In this document: piece after piece, positions 7,952 through 16,600 of the stretch | Numbering within the stretch: the first letter of the stretch is position 1 | Layout: each line of letters opens with the position of its first letter | NCBI RefSeq assembly: GCF_900129375.1 | Contig: NZ_FQVN01000005.1 | Location: 434,001-498,000, forward strand | Reading direction: 5' to 3' | Origin: Streptoalloteichus hindustanus | GTDB lineage: Bacteria; Actinomycetota; Actinomycetes; Mycobacteriales; Pseudonocardiaceae | Length of the DNA: 64,000 bases | The notes under the pieces: model-generated | The model's input: the letters and a program-made list of their open reading frames with translations, nothing else | The model's database searches: none | Told to the model about the DNA's origin: nothing | Program-made: the position numbers and the translations under genes

Positions 7952-9003
7952 CCGTCCACATCGGACGGGCCACCTCCCGGCTGGAGACGATCAGCGCCGC
8001 CCTGCCGGACGTCGCGGGCCAGTCCCTCACCGCGACCGAGCTCGGCGCCGAGCTCTCCCGCCTGGTGGGGCAGGTCGTGCCGCACGACGGGTACATGTAC
8101 GTCGGACTGGACCCGCTGACCGAGGCGGGGTGCTTCTTCGGCAAGGAGAACGGATACAGCACCGCCGCGTCGCGCCGGCTGGAGCGGGACGACGACCTGG
8201 GCGGCGACGTCAACCCCTTCCGCAGGCTGATGAGCGGCTCCAGTCAGGTCGGGGTGCTCAGCGCCGACATGCCGGAGTTCCGGAACAGCGCGCGCCTGCG
8301 AGACGTGATGATGGTCGAGGGCTTCGGCAGCGAGCTGCGGATAGTCGCGCCGGACCGGGGTGTGGTGTGGGGAGCGCTCGTCCTCCTCCGAGAGCGGGAC
8401 CGCAGACCGTTCTCCTGGGACGAGGCGCTGTCCGCCCAGCGGCTGGTGCCTTCCCTGGCCGTCGCGCTGCGGCGCTTCATCGGCGCCAAGCCGTTGCGGC
8501 CCACGCGCCTGACGCGGCCACCGGGGGTGGTGCTCGTCGGCGCGAACGACCAGATCGCCTCGGCGACTCCGTCCGGCTACCAGTGGCTCGACGAGTTGGC
8601 GCGGGATGCCGCCGTTGACGACGGTCAGTTGTCCGGCCTGCTCTGGAACATCACCTACCGGGCGCGCAGGGCCACCACCGAACCTGTGATCGCCCGCATA
8701 CCGACGCCGGACGGGTGGGTGGCGATGCACGCGCAGCCGCTCCAGCCCGGACCTCAGGCCGAGGTGGCGGTCACGATCCAGCCCGCGCCCGCCTCGCTGC
8801 TCCTCCCGGCGCTCGCGGCCTGGTACGGCCTCACCCGCCGCGAGCGGGAGATCCTGGACCAGTCGGTGAACGGCCTGCCCGCCAAGCAGATCGCCCGCGC
8901 GCTGCGTCTCTCCCAACACACGGTGCACGACCACCTCAAGGCGATCTACCACAAAACCGGCGTGAGCGGCCGGGAGGAACTCCTCGCAGGCATCACCTCC
9001 TGA
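7948..9003 (+). CDS. LuxR-family regulator with GAF-like N-terminus
   Basis: 351 aa. The C-terminal 65 residues are a LuxR/GerE helix-turn-helix (LTRREREILDQSVNGLPAKQIARALRLSQHTVHDHLKAIYHKTGV). The N-terminal 250 residues look like a GAF-type sensory domain with no receiver aspartate, so it is a one-component regulator. The GTG start overlaps the stop of the 75-aa gene by 4 nt; the longer open frame back to 7660 overlaps two coding genes and is rejected. The ligand is unknown. Co-transcription with a membrane protease suggests an envelope signal. Confidence 0.8.
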   Translation: MTVHIGRATSRLETISAALPDVAGQSLTATELGAELSRLVGQVVPHDGYMYVGLDPLTEAGCFFGKENGYSTAASRRLERDDDLGGDVNPFRRLMSGSSQVGVLSADMPEFRNSARLRDVMMVEGFGSELRIVAPDRGVVWGALVLLRERDRRPFSWDEALSAQRLVPSLAVALRRFIGAKPLRPTRLTRPPGVVLVGANDQIASATPSGYQWLDELARDAAVDDGQLSGLLWNITYRARRATTEPVIARIPTPDGWVAMHAQPLQPGPQAEVAVTIQPAPASLLLPALAAWYGLTRREREILDQSVNGLPAKQIARALRLSQHTVHDHLKAIYHKTGVSGREELLAGITS

Positions 9004-9018
9004 CCTCACATCCCCGAC

Positions 9019-9156
9019 GTGACCAGCGAGCCGTTCCCGCTCGACGTCCTCGACCGGGAGATCGACCGGTTCTGGGCCGAGGTCCACGGACTGTGCGTCG
9101 CGGCGCTCGGTCCCTGGGTCAACAGCATCCTCGGCATCGACTCGGCCCATCAGTGA
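9019..9156 (+). CDS. Possible 45-aa small protein
   Basis: A GTG-initiated frame of 45 codons begins 16 nt after the LuxR stop and reads MTSEPFPLDVLDREIDRFW... to ...LGIDSAHQ. The composition is protein-like and amphipathic with a Trp-Val-rich middle, but there is no obvious ribosome site and no family is recognised. It could be a real small ORF at the end of the operon or a fragment. Confidence 0.3.
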   Translation: MTSEPFPLDVLDREIDRFWAEVHGLCVAALGPWVNSILGIDSAHQ

Positions 9157-9310
9157 GCGCCTGTCGCGCTGGGCTTTCGCGCGCCTGACACACGTTTTTC
9201 TGTCCAGAGTGGACCGAGGTAGATTGTTCCGGGGTCGACAAGCCGTTCCAAGAAGTCCTGTTTCCTGGTCGCGGCTTCCCATGGGCGCTGGTCTGACGTT
9301 GGGAGCGGGA

Positions 9311-9733
9311 ATGTTGCTGAGGTGCGTGGCGAACAGGGGCAAGGACCTGCCGCCAGGTGAATATGGTCTCCGCGCCGCGGACAAAGTGCGGTACCCGGTC
9401 ACTGTGGGGCACACCTACCAGGTGTACGCAATGGTCTTCTTCAGACGCGCGCTGGTCGTCCTGTTGAACGATGACAACTCGATGCCCAGGGCGTACCCGG
9501 TGGAGCTGTTCGAGGTCGTCGACGGTGAGGTACCCGACGACTGGACCTTCGCCCGGCGGTTCCGCGACGGGGAATTCGGTGTCACGGCTGTCCTGGGTTA
9601 TTCCGAGCTGGTCGCTGACGAGGACCACCTCGATCTGCTCATGGACAACGACCGAGAAGCGTGGCGGATCTTCTTCCGCGAGGTGCGCAGGAGATCCAGT
9701 GATGTGGTGGACCGGGGTTCCGCGGAGGGGTGA
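9311..9733 (+). CDS. Hypothetical protein, 140 aa
   Basis: No family recognised with confidence. The protein has alternating strands (YPVTVGHTYQVYAMVFFRRALVVLLNDDN) followed by an acidic stretch and a charged C-terminal helix (DNDREAWRIFFREVRRR). That layout is common in small immunity-type proteins of toxin systems, but nothing beside it supports such a role. ATG 9311 is chosen with the upstream purine stretch GGGAGCGGGA; the open frame extends 34 codons further back without support. Confidence 0.5.
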   Translation: MLLRCVANRGKDLPPGEYGLRAADKVRYPVTVGHTYQVYAMVFFRRALVVLLNDDNSMPRAYPVELFEVVDGEVPDDWTFARRFRDGEFGVTAVLGYSELVADEDHLDLLMDNDREAWRIFFREVRRRSSDVVDRGSAEG

Positions 9734-9815
9734 GGCGCCGCCGCGCCGCCAGCGCGGGAACTCCGGCCGCTGCTCCCCTCGAACCTGACCTCCTGACCGC
9801 GCATGCGGCTCACTT

Positions 9816-9828
9816 GTCCATAGTGGAC
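9816..9828. repeat. Variant of the dispersed palindrome (GTCCATAGTGGAC)
   Basis: One-base variant of GTCCACAGTGGAC in the intergenic region before the polymer operon terminator. Another variant, GTCCAGAGTGGAC, lies at 9202-9214. Confidence 0.45.
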
Positions 9829-9904
9829 GGACAGGTAAATGGTCTGTCCTTTGTGGAGAGATCACGAGGCAAGGGCGGGGCCGGGGGAGCGGCAGAGGGT
9901 TTGG

Positions 9905-9961
9905 TTGGGAGAAAAAGGTCCGGGTCCCGTCGGAGACGTGGTCGTCTCCGACGGGACCCGG
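9905..9961 (-). terminator. Strong intrinsic terminator of the polymer operon
   Basis: A perfect 19-bp stem (CCGGGTCCCGTCGGAGACG at 9920-9938 with 9943-9961, TGGT loop) is followed on the minus strand by CCTTTTTCT, a proper U-tract. It lies 12 nt after the aspartokinase stop and closes the operon 17713-9974. Confidence 0.9.
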
Positions 9962-9973
9962 GACAGCGCCGGC

Positions 9974-11359
9974 TCAGGCCGGGTTCTTCACCTCACCGTT
10001 GCGGGGCTCCGCGTCCAGGACGGGCGACTCCAGGACGGGCGAGTCCAGCACCGGCGAGTCGAGCACCGGGGAGTCGAGCACCGGGGCCGAACCGTCGGTG
10101 CTCAGCCAGCGGGAGGTCCCGCCGAGGGCCGGCGCCAGCTCCGGAGCCGGCTCGACCCCCTTCTCCAGGAACGCCGCGTGCAGCGCGAGCACCGCCGGCA
10201 TCAGGTCCTCCTCCTGGCACAGCAGCGCCAGGCGGCGGGGGTGGATGGCGATGCCCTGCACGGCGATGCCGCGGGCCCGCAGCACGCCGAGCACGCCCGG
10301 CAGCACCTCGGGGTGGCTGCCGATTCCCCGGCCCACCAACGAGACCTTGCCGAACGGCCCGGTCCACTCGTCGGCGCCGATGTCGCTGCTCTCCCGCAGC
10401 TCCGCCAGCGCCGCCTCGATCTCCAGCCGGTCGTCGGCCTGCACCGTGAACAGCAGCGAGTTGTCCGCGTCCACCCGGACCAGGTCCAGCGGGACCGACG
10501 TGCCGGTCAGCGTGCCGAAGACCGCCGGCAGCGCCTCCTCGCCCACGTCCGGGATGCGGCAGCGCCACTGCCCCTTCTGGTGGGCCAGACCCACGACGTC
10601 CTGGCCGGGAGCGCCCTCGCGGGGCGACTCGGTGCCCACCATCGTGCCCGGCTCGGGCTTCAGGCTGGACCGCACGTGCACCGGAACCCGGTTGGCCGCC
10701 GCGTACTCCACGGCCGACTGGGCCAGCACCCGCGCGCCGCCGGTGACCATCTCGGCCATGTCCTCGTAGCCGATGGTCTCGATCATGCGGGCGTTGGCGA
10801 CGTGCCGGGGGTCGGAGGTGAACACCCCGTCCACGTCGGTGTAGATCTCGCACGCGTCGGCGGCGAGCGCGGCGGCCAGGGCCACCCCGGTCGTGTCCGA
10901 GCCGCCGCGGGCCAGGGTGGTCAACGCGCCACCGGTGGCGGCCGCGCCCTGGAACCCGGCGACGATCGGGACCACGCCCTGCTTGATCCACCGCGTCAGC
11001 GGCGCGGGGTCGACGTGCACGATCCGGGCCCGGCCGTGCACGCCGTCGGTGAGGATGCCCGCGTCCGGCCCGCTCACCGGCTGGGCGGCCACGCCCAGCT
11101 CGGCCAGCGCCAGCGCCAGCGCGGCGGTGGAGACCAGCTCGCCCGTGCTGAGCAGCTGGTCGTGGTGCGGGCTGGACGGGGCGGAGGACAGCTCCTGGGC
11201 GAGCGCGGCGAGCTCGTCGGTGGTGGAACCCATGGCGGACACGACCACGACGACGTCGTGACCGGCCTCCCTGCAGTCCCGGACCCGCCGGGCCACGGCC
11301 TGGATGCGGGCCGCGTTCCCCACCGACGTGCCGCCGAACTTCTGCACCAGCAGACTCAT
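9974..11359 (-). CDS. Aspartokinase of the poly-diaminobutyrate operon
   Basis: 461 aa. It phosphorylates aspartate, the first step toward aspartate semialdehyde and hence diaminobutyrate. VQKFGGTSVG at residues 5-14 is the signature, TTLARGGSDTTG and EIYTDVDGVFTSDPR complete the kinase domain, and two ACT-like segments follow (about 265-410). The start ATG overlaps the aminotransferase stop by 4 nt. The end is unusual: a tail with five tandem SPVLD/SPVLE pentapeptides, encoded by imperfect 15-bp repeats at about 10011-10085. A dedicated, perhaps feedback-resistant, aspartokinase is expected in a high-flux homopolymer pathway; resistance is inference. Confidence 0.88.
   Translation of the reverse strand: MSLLVQKFGGTSVGNAARIQAVARRVRDCREAGHDVVVVVSAMGSTTDELAALAQELSSAPSSPHHDQLLSTGELVSTAALALALAELGVAAQPVSGPDAGILTDGVHGRARIVHVDPAPLTRWIKQGVVPIVAGFQGAAATGGALTTLARGGSDTTGVALAAALAADACEIYTDVDGVFTSDPRHVANARMIETIGYEDMAEMVTGGARVLAQSAVEYAAANRVPVHVRSSLKPEPGTMVGTESPREGAPGQDVVGLAHQKGQWRCRIPDVGEEALPAVFGTLTGTSVPLDLVRVDADNSLLFTVQADDRLEIEAALAELRESSDIGADEWTGPFGKVSLVGRGIGSHPEVLPGVLGVLRARGIAVQGIAIHPRRLALLCQEEDLMPAVLALHAAFLEKGVEPAPELAPALGGTSRWLSTDGSAPVLDSPVLDSPVLDSPVLESPVLDAEPRNGEVKNPA
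10011..10085 (-). repeat. 15-bp tandem repeats encoding a SPVLD tail
   Basis: Near-identical 15-nt units (GAGTCGAGCACCGGG and variants) run in frame through the aspartokinase C-terminus and encode (SPVLD)n. Such repeats can vary in copy number by slippage. Confidence 0.75.
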
Positions 11360-12732
11360 GACAGCTCCAACTCCTTCAGGGCGGTGTCGACGGCGTCGAG
11401 GAAGATGTCGCAGGCGGTGTCGAGGACCTCGGCGGTGACGTTGAGCGGCGGCAGCATCCGGACGACGCCGTCGTGCCGGCCGCCCAGCTCCAGGATCAGG
11501 CCGTTCCGCAGCGCGATCCGCTGCACCGCCTTGCCCAGCGCGGTGGCGGGCTTGCCGGTGGCCGGGTCGGCCAGCTCGACACCCCACATCAGGCCCAGGC
11601 CCCGGACGTCGCGCACCCAGGCCTGGTTCTTCAGCGGGGCCAACCGCTCGGCGACCTGCTCTCCGCGATCCCGCACGTTGGCGAGCACGTCGTCGCGCCG
11701 GACGATGCGGACCGCCTCCGCGCCGGTGGCGAAGGCGAGCTGGTTGCCGCGGAAGGTGCCGATGTGCGCACCGGGCTTCCACTGGTCCAGGGCGCGGTTG
11801 TAGAAGATCAGCGAGATCGGCAGGCCGATGCCGCTGAGCGCCTTGGACGCCACCACGACGTCGGGCTCGATCTCGTACTGCTCGAAGGCGAACCAGGTGC
11901 CGGTGCGGCCGCAGCCGGTCTGCACCTCGTCGACGATCATCAGGATGCCCAGCTCGCGGGTCAGCTCACGCACCCGCTGCACGAACTCCTTGCGGGCCGG
12001 CACGACGCCGCCCTCGCCCTGCACCAGCTCCAGGATCACCGCGGCCGGCAGCGGGATGCCGCCGTTGGGGTCCCGCAGCGAGCGCTCCAGGAACCCGGCG
12101 CAGTCGCTCAGGCAGCTGTCCGGGGTGAGGCCCTCGGCGCAGTGCGCAGCGGAGCAGTACGGGAAGAAGTGCACGCCCGGCATCCGGTTGCCCACCGGGG
12201 CCTTCGGCGACACCAGGCCGGTCACCGACATCGCGGCGTGGGTCGAGCCGTGGAACCCGCCCTGGAACGAGATGACCTCGCTGCGCCCGGTCACGACCTT
12301 GGCGAGCTTGAGCGCGGCCTCCACGCCGTTGGCCCCGGTCGGGCCGCAGAAGTGGATTTTCATCTCGTCGCGCAGGGTCGGCGGCAGCATCGACAGCTGG
12401 GCGTCGATGAAGGCGTCCTTGACCGGGGTCGGGAAGTCCAGGCCGTGCACCAGGACCGAGGCCTGCCGGGCGACGACCTCCACCAGCTCGGGGTGGTTGT
12501 GCCCCAGGGACAGCACGCCGGCGCCGGTGAGGAAGTCGATGAAGACGTTGCCGTCGACGTCCCGCACGAAGCTGCCGGTGCCCTCGGCGATGGCGATCGG
12601 CAGGTTGCGCGGGTAGGTGCGGGCGTTGGACTCCCGCTGCTCCTGGCGGGCCAGCAGCTCGGCCGACCGGGGCCCCGGGAGGTCGGACCCGACGTGGGGA
12701 CGGGTCAGGACGTCGGGTGCGTGGATGGTCAC
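11356..12732 (-). CDS. Diaminobutyrate--2-oxoglutarate-type class III aminotransferase
   Basis: 458 aa PLP enzyme. It should convert aspartate 4-semialdehyde plus glutamate to L-2,4-diaminobutyrate. Seen are GANGVEAALKLAK (PLP phosphate site), DEVQTGCGRTG (the Asp contacting the pyridine nitrogen) and SKALSG with the Schiff-base lysine. Length and motifs match the DAB aminotransferase group (EctB/Dat-like). The GTG start overlaps the racemase stop by 4 nt and the stop overlaps the aspartokinase start by 4 nt, so the three are translationally coupled. Context, rather than motifs, points to DAB instead of another omega-amine. Confidence 0.85.
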   Translation of the reverse strand: MTIHAPDVLTRPHVGSDLPGPRSAELLARQEQRESNARTYPRNLPIAIAEGTGSFVRDVDGNVFIDFLTGAGVLSLGHNHPELVEVVARQASVLVHGLDFPTPVKDAFIDAQLSMLPPTLRDEMKIHFCGPTGANGVEAALKLAKVVTGRSEVISFQGGFHGSTHAAMSVTGLVSPKAPVGNRMPGVHFFPYCSAAHCAEGLTPDSCLSDCAGFLERSLRDPNGGIPLPAAVILELVQGEGGVVPARKEFVQRVRELTRELGILMIVDEVQTGCGRTGTWFAFEQYEIEPDVVVASKALSGIGLPISLIFYNRALDQWKPGAHIGTFRGNQLAFATGAEAVRIVRRDDVLANVRDRGEQVAERLAPLKNQAWVRDVRGLGLMWGVELADPATGKPATALGKAVQRIALRNGLILELGGRHDGVVRMLPPLNVTAEVLDTACDIFLDAVDTALKELELS

Positions 12733-13625
12733 AGGACACTCCTCTGGAACACGTTTGCCACTGGTGTCTCGTCTTCGGTGAACAGGTAGCCGGTGACCCC
12801 GCTGATCGTCAGGCCGTGCTCACCGTCCTCGGCGGTCATCACGCCGCCGGGGACGCGCACGCGGAGGGGGTAGGGCATGCCCCACGCGCGGTGCGCGATG
12901 TAGCCGGTCGCGGCGACGCCGGTCCCACAGGCCTTGGTCTCGTCCTCCACACCCACCTCGAAGGTGCGGATGGCGATGTGGTCCTCGCCGCGGTGCAGGT
13001 AGTTCACGTGCAGGCCCTCGGGGTGGTTGAGCTGCCGGCACAGCTCCTCGTCGTGGGCCAGCTTCGCGCCGTCGACCCGGACGTTGACGGCGTTGAAGGC
13101 GTCGAGGTCGTCCATGACGACCACCAGGTGCGGCAGGCCGCTGAACGCGAAGTACCAGTTGTCCCGGACCTGCTGGTACTCGCGGCCCGGGCCGAGCGCC
13201 GCCCGGGCCTCACCGTCCACGAAGGACACCCGCTTGACGCCGTCGTCGGTCTCGACGCTGTCCTCAGTGGACAGGTAGCCGCGCTCGACGCCGTAGCGGG
13301 TCAGGCAGCGCAGCGCGTTGCCGCACATCTGGGCGTGCGTTCCGTCGCGCTCGAAGTAGGTCATCCGGAGCGGGGAGACGGTCGGCCGGACGAAGGCCAC
13401 CCCGTCCACCTTCGGCACGGTGAACGACTGGCAGAGCTCGCGGGCCAGGGTCGAGGTGACGGACTCGGCCGCCAGCCCGCTCAGCCGCTCGTCGACGATC
13501 ATGATCACGTTGCCGTCGCCGTGCATGATGCAGAACCGCAGGGTGTCGAACCGGACACCTTCCACCACGCGCTCGCGGAACGCGGTCAGCTCGCTGTCGA
13601 GCACCTGGTTGTGCTGATCGGACAT
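12729..13625 (-). CDS. pddB: DapF-like PLP-independent diaminobutyrate racemase
   Basis: 298 aa. It has the diaminopimelate epimerase fold with both catalytic cysteines, Cys101 in MCGNALR and Cys233 in ACGTG, plus MHGDGN near residue 35. In true DapF an E-R-G segment before the second cysteine binds the distal carboxylate of DAP; here it reads F-E-V-G with one extra residue before the cysteine, so the arginine is gone. This fits a substrate without that carboxylate, such as 2,4-diaminobutyrate. A DapF homologue with this activity, PddB, is known from an actinobacterial poly-D-DAB cluster. ATG is preceded by GGAAGGG, 35 nt after the synthetase stop. Confidence 0.8.
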   Translation of the reverse strand: MSDQHNQVLDSELTAFRERVVEGVRFDTLRFCIMHGDGNVIMIVDERLSGLAAESVTSTLARELCQSFTVPKVDGVAFVRPTVSPLRMTYFERDGTHAQMCGNALRCLTRYGVERGYLSTEDSVETDDGVKRVSFVDGEARAALGPGREYQQVRDNWYFAFSGLPHLVVVMDDLDAFNAVNVRVDGAKLAHDEELCRQLNHPEGLHVNYLHRGEDHIAIRTFEVGVEDETKACGTGVAATGYIAHRAWGMPYPLRVRVPGGVMTAEDGEHGLTISGVTGYLFTEDETPVANVFQRSVL

Positions 13626-13660
13626 GACATCCCTTCCGGGGAGTGGTCACGCACTCGGGG

Positions 13661-16600
13661 TCACAGGGGGCGGGCGGGAATCCCGCGCCAGCGGGTCCCC
13701 TCGGGCAACGTCTCGCCCTTCATCGCGAGGGAGAACGCGTCGAGGTAGGTGTCGCGCTTGACGACCGAGTCGTAGAGCACCACCGAGGCGGTGCCGACGG
13801 TCGCGCCGTCCTCGACCCGGACCCAGGACATCTTCATGACCCGGTCCTCGAACAGGTGCGTCTGCAGGTCGGAGAACTCGCCGACCATCGCGTCGTTGCC
13901 CACCTGCACCAGGTCGAACTCGGTGACCGACCCGCCGTTGAGCCACACCCTCTTGCCGATCTTGGTGCCGAACAGCCGCAGGATCGGGGCCGCCCAGGGG
14001 GTTCCCCAGAACTGGCCCAGCAGCGACCGGAGCACGACCGACTGGTAGAGGCCGGTGATGAACTCGGTGCCCCGCACCCACAGGCCCCAGTAGGGCTCGG
14101 TGCGCGGCCGGTACCGGCCCATGATGATCCACTTGAGCAGGACCACCTCAAGGGTGTTCAGCAGACCGGCCCCCCACCACAGCAACGGGGCCAGCAGGAG
14201 CACCTCCCACACCGGGATGGTGGTCGCCAGCGTCACCGTGACGTAGAAGGTGAGCGTCGTGCCGAGCATGGTGATCATGCCGGGCAGGCTGATCCGGAAG
14301 AACTCGATCAGCAGCCGCAGCGCGACCATGCCGGCGGTCGGCGTGTCGATGAGCTTCGGGTCGAACTTCGCGCTCTCCTGCCGGCGCGGCAGGAAGAACG
14401 ACGGCGAGCCCAGCCAGGTGGTCTCCGGCTCGATCGGCTTCTCCGGCGGGACCGACTGCACACCGAGCAGCGACCGCCGCCCGAGGTGCGCTCCCGCGGG
14501 GAGCTGGGCCGTGTTGCCCAGGAAGCTGAAGTCGTCCATCTTGGCCGTCTGGACCGCGATGTTCCCGTTGTGGCACACCGGAGGGGCCAGGATGACACCC
14601 GCGGCCAGGAAGCTCTTGCTCCCGATCTCGACCTGGTCGGGCTCGACGAACGCCGGGGTGGCGACCTCGGCCCAGCGGCCCAGCTTCATGCCCATGCCGC
14701 GCAGCAGCGGGATGACGTACAGCGTGCAGTACATCGTCCACAGCAGGGTCAACGTCATGCCGTGCAGGCGCTCGGTGAACCACTGCCGCAGGCCGAACCA
14801 GCTCTTCCACGAGTAGACGCCCGGTTTCACCGACCGCATCACGAGGCGCTTGACCCCGACCAGCACCAGGCTCGTGAGGAGGACCTGGAGCGGACCGCTG
14901 ACGAACACGGCCGCCACTGCCCAGAACAGACCGTAGAACTTGGCCACGTAGAGCGTGAGGACCAGGCTGGGCAGGAACATCACCCACGGCATCACGCGCA
15001 GCACCACCGTGGCCAGGACGTAGCCCAGCACCAGGCCGAAGCTCCACCGGCCGGTGGGCTCGCGGTCGAGCACCGCCTGCAGCAGGACCGGACGCGCGGG
15101 CATCCGCCGGCTCGGCGAGCCGGCCCAGTGCTCCCCGGCGGGGATGCGCTGCTCGGCGTGCACGAGCGACTGGTGGTCCACCGAGGCGTTGTCCCCGATC
15201 TCGCTGCCGGGGAGGACGACCGTGGCGGCGCCGACGTAGGCGCCCGACCCGATCCGGACCGGCGCGATGCGCAGCCAGCCGGCCTGCACCGCGTAGGGCT
15301 GGATGCGGGCGAGGGTGCCGATGCTGGCCCGGTCGCCGATCTCGACGAACTTCGGCAGGGCGATGGTCGGGGTGGACAGGTGGCAGTCCTTGCCGACCTT
15401 GGCGCCCAGCAGGCGCAGGTACCGCGGCAGCAACGGCGTTCCGGCCAGCACGCCGACCGGGGCCAGCGCGGCGACCTTGCCGTAGAACCAGAACCGGAGG
15501 TAGGTCCGGCCCCACATGCGGTGCCAGCCGGGTTTGATGCCCCGCTGGACCAACCGACCCACCACCACCGGCAGCACGAACAGCGTGACGACGAACCAGG
15601 CCACGCACAGCCCCGCCAGTGGCAGGAGGTCGATGCGCTCCAACGCGTGCAGCGGCTCGCTCATCACCGGGGGCAGCGACCAGATCTGGAGCTTGAGCTC
15701 CAGGGCGTAGACCAGCACCAGCGCCGGCAGCCCCAGGACCAGGATGTAGGAGTAGAGCAGCACGAGCTGCGCGAACCCGCACAGGTAGTAGCGCAGGCTG
15801 GAGTGCCGGATCGGCTCCGGCCAGTCGACCGTCTCCGCCTCGCCGCTGGGCGCCAGCTCGGTCTCCACGTACTGGGCCAGGCTCCGCACCGTGGGGTGGG
15901 TGTAGAGGTCGCCCATCGACAGGCCCGCGAACGCGGGTTCCTTGCGCAGCAGGGAGATCGCCCGCGCGGCGGCCAGCGAGTGCCCGCCGAGGTCGGTGAA
16001 GAAGTCCGCGGTGACCGAGACCGGGCCCGAGCCAAGCGCCGGCTCGAACGCGGCGGCGATCTGCCGCTCCAGGTCGGTCTCCGCCGGCACGTGCGGCCCG
16101 GCCTTCGCGCCCAGCGGCGGCGAGGACGGCGGCGGCAGCAGCTTCCGGTTCACCTTGCCCGCGGCCAGCAGCGGGAACTCGTCGAGGACCTCGATGAACG
16201 ACGGGACCATGTAGGACGGCAGCCGCCGCCGGAGCGTGGCGTGCAGGCGCTCCCGCAGCTCGGCGTGCCCGTCGTCGGCCCCGCTGTCGGCGCCGTCGCT
16301 CAGGGTGACGTAGCCGACCAGGTCCTGCGCGACACCGTCCCGGCTGGCCAGCTCGACCACGGCGTTCTCGACCGCCGGGTCCTCCCGGATCGCCTGCTCG
16401 ATCTCGCCCAGCTCGACCCGGTAGCCGCGGATCTTGACCTGGGTGTCGATCCGGCCCAGGTACTCGTACTCCCCGGTCGGGGTGACCCGGCCCAGGTCGC
16501 CGGTCCGGTAGACCAGCGGCACCGTGTCGCGGTCCGCCGTCACCGGGTTGGGCATGAACCGCTCGGCGGTCAGCTCCTCCCGGTTGAGGTAGCCGATGGC

